This document shows positions 8,678-17,404 of a DNA stretch of 64,000 nt, in pieces (within the stretch, counting starts at the first letter, position 1; every line of letters begins with the position of its first letter). The stretch spans positions 62,001-126,000 of the forward strand of contig NZ_FXYY01000007.1 of NCBI RefSeq assembly GCF_900169165.1, read 5' to 3'. The stretch is from Brevibacterium linens ATCC 9172 (GTDB lineage: Bacteria; Actinomycetota; Actinomycetes; Actinomycetales; Brevibacteriaceae). Under the pieces are notes generated by a model. It saw only the letters and a program-made list of their open reading frames with translations, made no database searches and was not told the DNA's origin. The translations under genes and the position numbers were made by a program.

Positions 8678-10591
8678 TCAGAAGCTCGTCGGAGTCTGTC
8701 CGAACTTGTTCTTGCGGCCGGTCAGTGCGATCGCAGCACCACCGACGAGGAGGAGCAGGGCTCCCGTCGTCAGTCCGCCGAGGTCGGCACCGGTACGCGG
8801 CAGCTGGCTGCCGTCGTCTCCGCCGTTTCCGGCATTTCCGTTGTCGCCGCCGTCAGATCCGCCGCCATTGGCGCCACCGGTGACTGTGAAGGAGTCTTTC
8901 ATGGTGTCGTCACCGCAGGTCGCGGTTGCGGTGTAAGCACCGACGTAGGCCGAGACATCCGACGAGGTGCCGAAGACGTTGACCGAGGCATTGCCTTCGT
9001 CATCAGCCGTGACGGTGTTCTCGTACGCCGTGACGTTGATGCCCTTCGGGTTGACCTCGAAGTGGACATCCGCACCGGGCTCGCAGTTCTCGACGGCGAG
9101 GGTGACGCCCTTGTTCTCATTGGCGAAGTCCGCGGCCTCGATCTTCTTCGGGGAGACCGTGAAGGATGCATCGGCGGGAGCTTCGGTCTCACCGTCGTCC
9201 CCGTCGTCGCTGCCATCCTTGCCATCGTCATTGCCGTCTTCGTTGCCGTCGTCCCCATCATCGTCTCCGTCTTCGGCGACAACGTTGATGTTGCCCTCGA
9301 GGGTCTCCGACTCGGTGCCTTCACGGTCGATGGTGACGGTGAACGGAACCTTGCCGACCTCGAGGTTGTCGGGGTTGCCCTCGTACCAGAGGTTGAGCTC
9401 GTAGTCACCGTCGGCTTCTGCCGTCTCGGTCTCTCCGGTGAGGGAGTCCGTGATCTTGTCACCCTTCTTGACACCGGAGACAGTGACCGTCACGCCCTTT
9501 TCCCTGTTGGCGAGATCCTCGGCAGTGATCTCCTTCGGATCAACCTTGAGTGAGGCATCGATCGGTTCAACAGCGTCGTCTTCGGTGACGGTGAAGTCCT
9601 GAGCCGGGGACTCGGTTTCGGTGTCCTGGTCGACGGCCCAGACGGAGTAGTCGCCGACGGGGAGTTGGCCGTCGCCCTCGAATGTCAGGGGTGCGGAGAC
9701 CTTTCCTTCGTCGTCGGCTTCGACTTCCTGAGTTGCGAACGGCGACGTTTCGTTGCCGCCGACGACGGTGACCGGGCCGTTCGGGGTGAAGCCCTCGCCG
9801 GTGACCTTGATGCCGTTGTCCGCGAACTCGCTCTGTGTGAACTCATCGGCGTTGAGCGAGACCGTCGCATTGACCGTCTCGTTCTTGAGGAGTGAAACCT
9901 CGGCATTCTCAGTGGTCGACGGGACGCCTTCCCGCTGCACCTGGACTGCGAAAGACACCGACTCCTGCGTGACTTCCTTGGCAGAACGCAGCTTCATCGT
10001 CGCGGACGAACCCTGAGCGGTCGTGGCCGGGCCGGTCAGGCCGGACTGGGCCGAGACCTTGTCGCCTTTCTCCAGGCCGGAGACCTTGACGGTCACGCCG
10101 TTCTCGTGGAGCTCTTCGGCGGTGACTTCATCCGAGGTCACTTTCACCGAGGCGTTGATCGGGTTGGCCTTGTCCTCGGACTTGTCGTCGTCCTCGGCGT
10201 CCTTGTCCTCGTCCTTGGGGGCAGGAGCGGGCTTCGGATCGACCTTCTTCGGAGGCGCCTTCGCCTCGTCCTTCTTATCCGCTTTGTCCTCGGCGGCCTT
10301 CTTATCATCCGCCTTCTTCTTGTCAGCGGCCTTCTTGGCGGCTTCGGCTTTCTCCTTGGCCTTCTTTTCTGCAGCCGCTTTCTCTGCCGCTGCGTTCTTC
10401 TCGGCTTCGGCCTTCTCAGCTGCGGCCTTCTTGGCCTCTTCCTTCTTGGCCTTGTCGGCTTCGGCCTTCTTCTGCTCGGCAGTCTGCGTGGTTGCCGACT
10501 GAGCGGACGCCGATTCCGCGGCGGCGACCGGGCTCGCGACAAGCCCGGTGAATGCGAGCGCGACTGCCGGCGCGAGGATGATCTTTTTCAT
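8678..10591 (-). CDS. LPXTG cell-wall anchored modular protein with Lys/Ala-rich coiled-coil stalk
   Basis: A 637-residue wall-anchored protein. Order of parts: signal peptide (MKKIILAPAVALAFTGLVAS), a long Lys/Ala/Glu-rich segment (about 38-140, many KAEAxKAAAEK-like heptads predicting a charged coiled coil), and four Ig-like modules. The modules start near 'ASVKVTSDEVTAEEL', 'ATVSLNADEFTQSEF', 'ASLKVDPKEITAEDL' and 'ASFTVSPKKIEAADF'. Two Asp/Gly-rich spacers follow modules 3 and 4, then LPRTG (597-601), a helix and RKNK. The last 41 residues have exactly the same layout as in the smaller paralogue, and modules 2 and 4 match its modules 2 and 3 closely. The Lys-rich stalk is unique to this copy and could bind anionic wall polymer; that is inference. 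A GAAGG site precedes the ATG. Confidence 0.88.
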   Translation of the reverse strand: MKKIILAPAVALAFTGLVASPVAAAESASAQSATTQTAEQKKAEADKAKKEEAKKAAAEKAEAEKNAAAEKAAAEKKAKEKAEAAKKAADKKKADDKKAAEDKADKKDEAKAPPKKVDPKPAPAPKDEDKDAEDDDKSEDKANPINASVKVTSDEVTAEELHENGVTVKVSGLEKGDKVSAQSGLTGPATTAQGSSATMKLRSAKEVTQESVSFAVQVQREGVPSTTENAEVSLLKNETVNATVSLNADEFTQSEFADNGIKVTGEGFTPNGPVTVVGGNETSPFATQEVEADDEGKVSAPLTFEGDGQLPVGDYSVWAVDQDTETESPAQDFTVTEDDAVEPIDASLKVDPKEITAEDLANREKGVTVTVSGVKKGDKITDSLTGETETAEADGDYELNLWYEGNPDNLEVGKVPFTVTIDREGTESETLEGNINVVAEDGDDDGDDGNEDGNDDGKDGSDDGDDGETEAPADASFTVSPKKIEAADFANENKGVTLAVENCEPGADVHFEVNPKGINVTAYENTVTADDEGNASVNVFGTSSDVSAYVGAYTATATCGDDTMKDSFTVTGGANGGGSDGGDNGNAGNGGDDGSQLPRTGADLGGLTTGALLLLVGGAAIALTGRKNKFGQTPTSF

Positions 10592-10813
10592 GGGTGTGCC
10601 TTCAATCTCTGTGGCGAGGGGTGTGATACGGCACTCATCCTAGGTTCTGAGGGTTTTCCAAACTATTTCTGTACGTTTTGTTCAGGTGTAATTGCTGTAA
10701 CGCTTAGGTGAATTCCTTTTACCGTTTCGTGACCTACTGGTCGGTAAAGGAATGACTGTCGGGGCCGCCTCGGCGAGAGGAATCGTCGCCCGCGCCAACT
10801 CAGCGGTTCCGAG

Positions 10814-11926
10814 CTAGACCGGCCACGCCTCGGCGCGGATCTGCTTGCGCTGTTCGACGGTCGGCACACGGACGGTCAGAGCCGCGGGGGCGACCTCCAT
10901 CTCGAGGTACGACGACTGACCCAGCGGATCCCCGTCGAGCTGGATATCAACGTCATCACAGGCTTCGATGACGACCTTGCGGCACTTCCGGATGTTCGTG
11001 TGCAGCCCGCGTGAGGCCCGCCGGCCGGCGATCGATGCGAGCACCCCGACCCATTGGCCGAGGTTCTTCGGGCTGACGATGAGCACATCGAGCATGCCGT
11101 CGTCGATGACTGCCTGCGGCAGCAGCTGGATGCCTCCCTGCAGACGGCCGCAATTGCCGCCGAGCACCGAACGGACCCTCGCCGAGACCCGATATTCGTC
11201 GTCGAACGTGACCTTGACATGACTGGGTTTGCCGGTGAGTTTCCGTGATCCGGCTTCGACGTAGGCGAGCCAGCCGAGGCGGGCCTTGAGGTCGTCGCTG
11301 GTGTCGGCCATGACCGCGGCGTCGAAGCCGAGCCCGGTCATCACGGTGAAGATATGGGTATCGCCGTCCGGATCGGTCTTCGCCGTCCCCACGTCGATTT
11401 CGCGATTGCGTCCCCACAGGGCGATCCGCAGCGCCCACTCGGTCTTGTCGAGGACGAGGTCGATATTGCGGGCGAGCAGATTCCCGGTCCCCAACGGCAC
11501 GATCCCCATCGGGGTCGATGTCCCTGCCAACGCCGAGGCGACAGCGCGGATGGTGCCGTCCCCGCCGGCGGCGATGACGACGTCGACCCCCTCGTCGAGG
11601 GCGCGGACCGCGGCCCCTTCGCCGGTGTCCTCAGGGGTGGTCTCGAGCACGAGTGGAGGGTTCCATCCCTCGAATCGGCAGATCGCCTCGGCGGTGGAGG
11701 CCAGGTTGTGCACATCGGTCTTCGTGGGGTTGACGATGAGCGCGGCACGGTACCGGGCGGCGTCATCGACCACCTCGTCGGAGAGGTTCGCCGGGTGGGC
11801 GCGTCTCATCGTGCTGAGCGTGCGTCGCACGCCGGTGCGACGGCCGATGAGGAACGCGGCCGCGAGCACAGCGAGAGCGCCGATGATGATGACCCAGGTC
11901 ATCAGGGGATCCAACTCGATGATCAT
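10814..11926 (-). CDS. Diacylglycerol kinase / YegS-like lipid kinase family protein
   Basis: Member of the DAGK-catalytic-domain family, which phosphorylates diacylglycerol or related lipids at the inner membrane face. From the ATG at 11926 (370 residues) there is one N-terminal membrane helix (about 8-28), then the kinase domain. It has IVNPTK, the nucleotide-binding GGDGT (121-125), PLGTGN (144-149) and the C-terminal QLDGDPLG segment with the Glu-rich EMEVAPAAL. The alternative ATG at 11953 adds nine residues. The inner ATG is preferred because a TACATT hexamer (11938-11933) lies exactly six bases upstream, as expected for a leaderless transcript. Divergent from serS. Substrate specificity is not readable from sequence. 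Confidence 0.85.
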   Translation of the reverse strand: MIIELDPLMTWVIIIGALAVLAAAFLIGRRTGVRRTLSTMRRAHPANLSDEVVDDAARYRAALIVNPTKTDVHNLASTAEAICRFEGWNPPLVLETTPEDTGEGAAVRALDEGVDVVIAAGGDGTIRAVASALAGTSTPMGIVPLGTGNLLARNIDLVLDKTEWALRIALWGRNREIDVGTAKTDPDGDTHIFTVMTGLGFDAAVMADTSDDLKARLGWLAYVEAGSRKLTGKPSHVKVTFDDEYRVSARVRSVLGGNCGRLQGGIQLLPQAVIDDGMLDVLIVSPKNLGQWVGVLASIAGRRASRGLHTNIRKCRKVVIEACDDVDIQLDGDPLGQSSYLEMEVAPAALTVRVPTVEQRKQIRAEAWPV

Positions 11927-11932
11927 GGCCCA

Positions 11933-11938
11933 AATGTA
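11933..11938 (-). promoter_or_regulatory. Putative -10 hexamer (TACATT) for leaderless lipid-kinase transcript
   Basis: TACATT fits the actinobacterial -10 pattern TANNNT and is separated by TGGGCC (6 nt) from the ATG at 11926, so the predicted transcription start coincides with the start codon. No ribosome-binding site is present. Confidence 0.5.
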
Positions 11939-11995
11939 CAGTGCGGAACTCAAATGCGAGCTGAGGGTCGAATATCGAAAACACGCCCGGCCCGT

Positions 11996-12001
11996 TAAGC
12001 T
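11996..12001 (+). promoter_or_regulatory. Putative -10 hexamer (TAAGCT) for leaderless serS transcript
   Basis: TAAGCT is followed by GAGAGG (6 nt) and then the serS GTG. The GAGAGG abuts the start codon and is too close to act as a ribosome site, which supports a leaderless mRNA. No T-box or other leader can fit. Confidence 0.5.
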
Positions 12002-12007
12002 GAGAGG

Positions 12008-13288
12008 GTGATCGATCTAGCGCTTCTCAGAGACAACCCGGCCCTGTTCAAGGCATCGCAGGAGGCTCGCGGGGCATCCGTCGAGCTCATCGACGAGGTC
12101 ATCGCCGCCGATTCCGCTCGTCGTGCGGCCATCACCGCGTTCGAAGACGCACGTGCGGATCAGAAGTCCTTCTCCTCCCAGATCGCAAAAGCGCCGAAGG
12201 AAGACAAGCCGGCACTCATCGCCGAAGGCAAGGCGAAGTCCGAGACCGTGAAGTCGCTGTCGGCCGAATCCGAAGAAGCCACGTTCGCCTTCGACCAGCT
12301 CGTGTCGAAGGTCCCGAACCTCATCATCGACGGCATCCCTGCCGGCGGCGAAGAGAACTTCGCGACGCTCAAGACCGTGGGCGAGCCCCGCGACTTCACC
12401 CCGGACGGCTTCCAACCGCTCGATCACCTCGAGATCGGTGAGAAACTCAAGGCCATCGACACCACCCGCGGCACGAAGGTCTCCGGTTCGCGTTTCCACT
12501 ACCTCACCGGCTTCGGCGCGAAGCTGGAGATGGCTCTGCTCAATCTTGCGCGCAATGTCGCCGAGGAGGCCGGGTTCAACCCGACCATCACGCCGACCCT
12601 GGTCCGCCCCGAGGTCATGCGCGGCACCGGGTTCCTCGGTGAGCACGCCGACGAGGTCTACCGTCTCGAAGCCGACGATCTGTTCCTCGTCGGCACCTCC
12701 GAGGTGCCGCTGGCCGGCTACCACATGGACGAGATCATCGACCTGACCGACGGTCCGCTGCGCTACGCCGGCATCTCCTCCTGCTACCGCCGCGAGGCCG
12801 GCTCGTACGGGAAGGACACCCGCGGAATCATCCGGGTCCACCAGTTCCAGAAAGTCGAGATGTTCGCCTACGTTCCGGTCGAGGACGCCGAAGCCGAACA
12901 CGAGCGGATGCTGTCGCTCCAGGAGAAGATGCTCGGACTGTGCGAACTGCCCTACCGGGTCATCGACACCGCTGCCGGCGACCTCGGCGATTCCGCCGCC
13001 CGCAAGTTCGACTGCGAAGCCTGGGTGCCGACTCAGGGCACCTACCGTGAGCTGACCTCGACGTCGAACTGCACGACTTTCCAGGCTCGCCGCCTGCAGA
13101 TCCGCGAACGCCGTGACGGTTCGACCCGCCCGGTCGCCACCCTCAACGGAACCATGGCCAACACCCGCTGGCTGGTGCCGATCCTCGAAAACCACCAGCA
13201 GGCAGACGGTTCGGTCACGGTGCCCGAGGCACTGCGGCCCTACCTCGGCGGGATGACCGCGCAGGGCCCGGAGGGACCGCGCTACTGA
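12008..13288 (+). CDS. serS: Seryl-tRNA synthetase
   Basis: Class II synthetase that charges tRNA-Ser (two tRNA-Ser genes occur later in this window). The 426-residue protein starts [22 protein letters not shown]. It has the N-terminal two-helix coiled-coil arm that clasps the tRNA long variable arm (about 30-105). The catalytic core follows: motif 2 ([31 protein letters not shown], near 256-286) and motif 3 ([23 protein letters not shown], near 377-399). The start is GTG, directly preceded by the putative -10 hexamer, so the message is probably leaderless. It is divergent from the lipid kinase gene with only 81 bp between start codons. Confidence 0.98.
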   Translation: MIDLALLRDNPALFKASQEARGASVELIDEVIAADSARRAAITAFEDARADQKSFSSQIAKAPKEDKPALIAEGKAKSETVKSLSAESEEATFAFDQLVSKVPNLIIDGIPAGGEENFATLKTVGEPRDFTPDGFQPLDHLEIGEKLKAIDTTRGTKVSGSRFHYLTGFGAKLEMALLNLARNVAEEAGFNPTITPTLVRPEVMRGTGFLGEHADEVYRLEADDLFLVGTSEVPLAGYHMDEIIDLTDGPLRYAGISSCYRREAGSYGKDTRGIIRVHQFQKVEMFAYVPVEDAEAEHERMLSLQEKMLGLCELPYRVIDTAAGDLGDSAARKFDCEAWVPTQGTYRELTSTSNCTTFQARRLQIRERRDGSTRPVATLNGTMANTRWLVPILENHQQADGSVTVPEALRPYLGGMTAQGPEGPRY

Positions 13289-13421
13289 GGCCGGACCCGG
13301 TCACGGGGCACTGACCGTTTCGGGGGACTCAGCGGAACTCGGCTCTTCTCGGTTGGTTTCGGCCGCCTCGGCGCCGGGAAGAACGAAGACAAGAAGATTG
13401 ACGCATACGTTGGGAGACACC

Positions 13422-14270
13422 TTGACCCCGCACCTCATCGCACTCGATGTCGACGGCACGATCGTCGGTTACGACGGATCTCTGTCGGAGTCGGTGAGGC
13501 AGGTGCTCGATCGGCTCGCCGAGGAGGGCCACCACCTTGTGATCTCCACCGGCCGTGCCCTGCCGGGCGCGCTCGAGGTCGTCCACGCGCTCGATCTCAA
13601 GCACGGATTCGTCGTGTGCTCGAACGGGTCCGTCGTCGTCCGCCTCGACCCGGAGCTGCCGTTGGGGTGGGAGATGCACCATGTGGTGTCCTTCGACCCG
13701 AAGGATGCGCTCGAGCAGATGCACGCGGCGCTGCCGACGGCGCTGTTCCTCGTCGAGGATCCGGACCTGCACCGGTGGGCGTCCGGAGCGTTCCCGGTCG
13801 GTGAGCTCGCCGAGTCCGACACGCTCGACATCGTCGACTTCGACGAGCTACTGACCAAGCGGGCCACCCGCATCGTCATGCGCGAGGTCAACGGCACCGC
13901 CGAGGAGTTCGCGGCCGCCGTGGACTCGCTCGGACTGCATGAGGTCAGCTACTCGGTCGGCTGGAGCAACTGGCTCGACATCGCCCCCGACGGGGTCTCG
14001 AAGGCCAGCGGGCTGGAGATCGTGGCCGACGAGCTTGGGATCGAACATGCGCACACCGTGGGCGCCGGAGACGGACTCAACGATCTCGAGATGATCGAAT
14101 GGGTCGAGCACGGAATCGTCATGGGCCAGTCGAAGGACGAACTCAAGGTGCTCGCGAGCGTGGTCACCGATTCGGTCGCCGACGACGGCCTGGCAGTGGC
14201 GTTGGTCGACTACTTCGGCATGGACACTGCACTTCTCGAAGCAGAGGGCACCACCAACACCCGCCCCTAA
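13422..14270 (+). CDS. Cof-type HAD-superfamily phosphatase
   Basis: Haloacid-dehalogenase phosphatase of the Cof/YbiV group, which dephosphorylates small sugar or nucleotide phosphates. From TTG 13422 (282 residues): motif I DVDGT with Asp9 and Asp11, motif II STGRA, a type IIB cap domain in the middle, a conserved Lys in DGVSKASGL, and motif III/IV GAGDGLNDLEMI. The TTG was chosen because GGGAG lies six to ten bases before it and the family normally starts a few residues before motif I; the open frame reaches 13353, but that part is not HAD-like. It converges on a second Cof-type HAD gene, and both run into a shared perfect palindrome. Substrate unknown. Confidence 0.9.
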   Translation: MTPHLIALDVDGTIVGYDGSLSESVRQVLDRLAEEGHHLVISTGRALPGALEVVHALDLKHGFVVCSNGSVVVRLDPELPLGWEMHHVVSFDPKDALEQMHAALPTALFLVEDPDLHRWASGAFPVGELAESDTLDIVDFDELLTKRATRIVMREVNGTAEEFAAAVDSLGLHEVSYSVGWSNWLDIAPDGVSKASGLEIVADELGIEHAHTVGAGDGLNDLEMIEWVEHGIVMGQSKDELKVLASVVTDSVADDGLAVALVDYFGMDTALLEAEGTTNTRP

Positions 14271-14278
14271 CTACTACC

Positions 14279-14324
14279 TGACGGCGGCCCAGCAACCTCG
14301 CGCGAGGTTGCTGGGCCGCCGTCA
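14279..14324. terminator. Bidirectional 22-bp palindrome between convergent HAD genes
   Basis: Arms 14279-14300 and 14303-14324 are perfectly complementary (TGACGGCGGCCCAGCAACCT continuing CG). It starts 8 bp after the stop of the plus-strand gene and ends 14 bp from the stop of the minus-strand gene, so one hairpin serves both. Confidence 0.85.
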
Positions 14325-14338
14325 CGTAGCAATTGGGA

Positions 14339-15181
14339 CTAGTTGGGGCGGGCGTCCAGGACGGCGTCGAGGTAGCGGGCGACTCCGTCGTCGTCGACTT
14401 CGTCGGTGACCGCCGCGGCAATCGCCTTGACCGAACCCAGTGCATTGCCCATCGCGACTCCGTGCCCGGCCCACGACAGCATCTCGACGTCGTTGGGCAT
14501 GTCCCCGAACGCCATCACCTGCGACCGCCCCACGGCGAGGTGGTCGCACAGGTCCTCAAGCGTCTTCGCCTTCGTGATCCCGAACGGGGCGAGTTCGACG
14601 AGCCCGTTGTCCGGCTCGGAGAACGAGGCATGGCAGGTGCCGTCGACGAGCGGATCGATGAGGTCGTGCATCGCCTGCGAATCGCTCGTGGCCAGACGCA
14701 CCAGCACCTTGACGACGTCTTCGCCGGCGAGTTCGGAGACATCATCGATGATCCGGGCCTCTCGCGGCCGCCCGGTGACGAATTCCCGGTCGATGAAACC
14801 GCCGTTGAGGGTCTCGTAGGCGAACCGGGCCTCGGGATGGTCGACGCGGACAGCCGCGATGATCTCCGTCAGCGACTGTGCGTCGATGGTGTGGGCATCG
14901 ACGATGGACTGAGAGGCGATGTCATAGACGACCGCTCCGTTGAGGCACACGACCCGTCCGAGGTCGGGGATCTGCTCGGCGATCGGCGCCAACCACCGCA
15001 TGGGCCGCCCGGTGACCGGAACGAAGGGGATTCCCGCGTCCTGGCAACGGTGGATCGCATCGATCGTGGCCGTCGAGATCGGCTTCCAGTTCAGCAGCAG
15101 AGTCCCGTCGATATCGCTGGCGACAAGGCCGAGGTCGAAGTCGTCGGGCGGCAGGATGTCGGGGCTGATCGGAGGTCTCAT
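14339..15181 (-). CDS. Cof-type HAD-superfamily phosphatase
   Basis: A second HAD phosphatase of the Cof type, 280 residues, complete. Motif I is SDIDGTLL (Asp23, Asp25), motif II VTGRPMRWL, the lysine motif is GITKAKTLEDL, and motif III/IV is AFGDMPNDVEML. The cap region differs strongly from the neighbouring HAD gene at 13422, so the two are not a recent duplication. Its ATG overlaps the stop of the unknown gene at 15178-15747 (ATGA), making it the last gene of a four-gene minus-strand operon with quinone oxidoreductase and bpa. Substrate unknown. Confidence 0.9.
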   Translation of the reverse strand: MRPPISPDILPPDDFDLGLVASDIDGTLLLNWKPISTATIDAIHRCQDAGIPFVPVTGRPMRWLAPIAEQIPDLGRVVCLNGAVVYDIASQSIVDAHTIDAQSLTEIIAAVRVDHPEARFAYETLNGGFIDREFVTGRPREARIIDDVSELAGEDVVKVLVRLATSDSQAMHDLIDPLVDGTCHASFSEPDNGLVELAPFGITKAKTLEDLCDHLAVGRSQVMAFGDMPNDVEMLSWAGHGVAMGNALGSVKAIAAAVTDEVDDDGVARYLDAVLDARPN

Positions 15182-15747
15182 GATGCCTCCACCCTAGCGA
15201 GAATCTCCCGCGCCCGCCCCAGCAGCTCCTCGGCGTCCGTGATGAATCGAACCGTGGCCTCCGCACTCGAGTCGATCGACCGGCCCGTCGGCACCTCCGA
15301 CCGTGCCATCGACGCCGCGAGCACCGCCTCACCGACCTTCGACGAGGCCTTCGTCAGCAGCTCCGGCACGTCGCCGACGACCTGCCGGGTGGGCCCGGGC
15401 ACCACCTGACCGGTGACGGGACAGCGGGCGTGGAGGGTCGCCGTCAGGCCGTCGACGACATCGACGAGTGCGTTGAGCCGGTGGGTGCCGTCGACGATGA
15501 CGTCGACCGGATCCGTCGCCGAGGCGGTTATGTCCTCGCCGTCGGATGTGTCCGCCGAGGCGGCTGACGAGGTAGTGCTGCCACCGGAGTCCCGTGCTTC
15601 GTGGAGGGCCACCGCGGTGGTGTAGTACCGGTCGACGGCGCGGATGAAGCGGTCACGGTTGTGCCGCCACAGACCGGTGCCGAACCGGTCATCGTCCCTG
15701 ACCGCGGTCGTCGCCTTCTTGCGCAGACCGGAGAAGAAGCGCTTCAC
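15178..15747 (-). CDS. Unknown 189-residue soluble protein in the bpa operon
   Basis: No family recognised. The protein is soluble: a basic start (MKRFFSGLRKKATTAV), a helical segment with DRFIRAVDRYYTTAVALHEARD (about 32-53), a Ser/Thr/Asp-rich linker (about 54-78), and a longer helical part with HRLNALVDVVDGLTATLHARCP and a final amphipathic helix EATVRFITDAEELLGRAREIL. It overlaps bpa by 4 bp upstream and the HAD gene by 4 bp downstream, so all are co-translated. The helical layout could suit a protein-protein adaptor, but that is a guess from composition only. Confidence 0.75.
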   Translation of the reverse strand: MKRFFSGLRKKATTAVRDDDRFGTGLWRHNRDRFIRAVDRYYTTAVALHEARDSGGSTTSSAASADTSDGEDITASATDPVDVIVDGTHRLNALVDVVDGLTATLHARCPVTGQVVPGPTRQVVGDVPELLTKASSKVGEAVLAASMARSEVPTGRSIDSSAEATVRFITDAEELLGRAREILARVEAS

Positions 15748-16331
15748 AGATAGTTTCCGGTGCCGGGGTCGTCGCGATCCGACTCCTTCTTCTCACCCGG
15801 CTGTCCCTCGGCCGGTGTCATCCCGGGCGGAACCATTCCCGGAGGCAGCTGACCGCGACCGGCCATCTGCTGGGCCATGGCCTGTTGAGCCGCGATCGCC
15901 GTCTGGATGCCGTGGAAGAGACCCTCTAACCAGCCGACGAGTTGGGCCTGAGCGATCCGCAGCTCCGACGTCGTCGGGGGACCGTCGGCCGAGTCGAAGG
16001 GCAGGTCGAGGCGTTCGAGCTCCTCGATGAGATCCTTCGACAGGCCCTCTTCGAGTTCGTCGATGGACCGACGGTGGATCTCGGCGAGACGTTCGCGTCC
16101 CTTCTCATCGAGCTCGGTGCCGCGGACCTCGTCGAGCAGCTGCTTGACCATGGTGCCGATGCGCATCACTTTCGCCGGCGACGAGACATCCGCCTGAGAC
16201 TGTTGCGCCCGCGCCAGACCGGACTGCACACTGTCGGCGTTCGCCGCACCGTCTGTGTTCGCAGCATCCCCGGCGCGCATCTCACCCGCGGAGTTCCGGA
16301 CGCCGTCGGCGGAGTCGGGAGTCTCACTCAT
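15744..16331 (-). CDS. bpa: Bacterial proteasome activator Bpa/PafE family protein
   Basis: ATP-independent activator that opens the 20S proteasome gate for unfolded proteins in actinobacteria. The 195-residue protein has a disordered, Ala/Asp/Ser-rich N-terminus (1-50) and the helical ring-forming domain (about 52-150). Landmarks of that domain are SSPAKVMRIGTMVKQLLDEVR, LDEKGRERLAEIH, LSKDLIEELERL and a Met/Gln-rich helix. A Pro/Gly-rich tail ends in Asn-Tyr-Leu. The terminal GNYL matches the HbYX-like docking motif (GQYL in Mycobacterium) that inserts into proteasome pockets, so the host should have a 20S proteasome; none is in the window. It starts 3 bp after the quinone oxidoreductase stop, with a GAGGAAGG site inside that gene's end. 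Confidence 0.9.
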   Translation of the reverse strand: MSETPDSADGVRNSAGEMRAGDAANTDGAANADSVQSGLARAQQSQADVSSPAKVMRIGTMVKQLLDEVRGTELDEKGRERLAEIHRRSIDELEEGLSKDLIEELERLDLPFDSADGPPTTSELRIAQAQLVGWLEGLFHGIQTAIAAQQAMAQQMAGRGQLPPGMVPPGMTPAEGQPGEKKESDRDDPGTGNYL

Positions 16332-16334
16332 CGG

Positions 16335-17339
16335 TCATGCACCTTCCTCATCGACGATGAGCAGAACCTTGCCGATGTTCGCCCCATCCTCGAGCGTCTG
16401 ATGGGCACGGACAACATCGGTCAACGGCATGGCTTCATGGATGATGGGGCGGATGTCTCCTGAGATCACGGCCGGCCACAGCTGCTCGGCCACCTCGGCG
16501 ACGATGGCGATCTTCTGGTCCTTCGGCCGCGCCCGCAGGGTCGTGGCGGACACGGTCTTGCGCGGCTGCATGAGCCAGCCGAGGTTGATCTCGGTCTTCG
16601 TCCCGCCCTGCATACCGATGATGACGAGACGGCCGTCGGTGCTCAGCGCCTTGATATTGCGCTCGAGGTACTTCGCGCCGATGATGTCGAGGATGACATC
16701 GGCGCCGGTCGACCCGTCGTCGTGGGTGCAGATCTCACGGACACGATCGACGAAGTCCTCGTCGCGGTAGTTGATGACGGCGTCGGCGCCGAGTTCACGG
16801 CAGAATTCGGCCTTCTTCTCGGAGCCGACGGTCACGACGATCTTCACGCCGAGGTGGCGCGCGATCTGGATGGCGGCCGTGCCGATTCCGGACCCGCCGC
16901 CGTGGACGAGCAGCCATTCGCCGGCCCGCACCTGCCCGCGGCCGACGATGTTCGACCAGACTGTCGACAGCACCTCGGGCAGGGCGGCCGCCTCGGTGAG
17001 GTCGAAGCCGTCGGGAACGGGAAGCAGCTGACCTGCGGGAACGGGCACGTATTCGGCGTAGCCGCCGCCGGAGAGCAGGGCCGCCACCCGGTCGCCGACG
17101 GACCAGCCGGTGACATCGGCGCCGAGCCTCTCGATCGTGCCGGAGACCTCGAGTCCGGGAATCTCGGTGGCCCCGGGTGGGGGATCGTAGAATCCGCGTC
17201 GCTGCATCAGGTCGGCTCGATTGACCCCGGCGGCATGGACGCGGACGAGGACCTCATCGGCGGCGATGTCGGGAGTCGGTTCGTCGGTGACCTGCAGGTT
17301 CTCGGGGTCACCGGGGGAGGAGATCGTGATAGCGCGCAT
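16335..17339 (-). CDS. Zinc-free NAD(P)H quinone oxidoreductase (MDR family, PIG3-like)
   Basis: Medium-chain dehydrogenase/reductase that reduces quinones or enones with NADPH. The 334-residue sequence opens MRAITISSPGDPENLQV, has the substrate-loop GVNRADLMQRRGFYDPPPG (about 39-57), no structural zinc cysteines, the Rossmann motif HGGGSGIGTAAIQIA (about 145-159) and a C-terminal GDIRPIIHEAMPL. All this fits the PIG3/QOR group. A TAGAGT hexamer lies six bases before the ATG and no ribosome site is seen, suggesting a leaderless message that begins the operon with bpa, the unknown gene and the HAD phosphatase. Why a quinone reductase is coupled to a proteasome activator is unclear; a shared stress response is an inference. 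Confidence 0.92.
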   Translation of the reverse strand: MRAITISSPGDPENLQVTDEPTPDIAADEVLVRVHAAGVNRADLMQRRGFYDPPPGATEIPGLEVSGTIERLGADVTGWSVGDRVAALLSGGGYAEYVPVPAGQLLPVPDGFDLTEAAALPEVLSTVWSNIVGRGQVRAGEWLLVHGGGSGIGTAAIQIARHLGVKIVVTVGSEKKAEFCRELGADAVINYRDEDFVDRVREICTHDDGSTGADVILDIIGAKYLERNIKALSTDGRLVIIGMQGGTKTEINLGWLMQPRKTVSATTLRARPKDQKIAIVAEVAEQLWPAVISGDIRPIIHEAMPLTDVVRAHQTLEDGANIGKVLLIVDEEGA

Positions 17340-17345
17340 GCGTCC

Positions 17346-17351
17346 ACTCTA
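17346..17351 (-). promoter_or_regulatory. Putative -10 hexamer (TAGAGT) for the oxidoreductase-bpa operon
   Basis: TAGAGT, then GGACGC (6 nt), then the ATG at 17339. The same TANNNT-N6-start geometry as serS, argG, pucR and others in this window. Confidence 0.5.
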
Positions 17352-17404
17352 GTAGCTGGGCGCGCGAGAGGGCTGGGGCACCGGGGCGCGGGAGCCGTTC
17401 GTGC

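Noticed and set aside
10663..10869. 68-codon minus-strand frame overlapping the end of the lipid kinase gene
   Set aside because: No ribosome site, Arg/Ser-rich shadow composition, and it overlaps a well-supported gene end.
11927..12007. T-box or other amino-acid-sensing leader before serS
   Set aside because: Only 81 bp separate the divergent start codons, and the -10 hexamer sits six bases before the GTG, leaving no leader.
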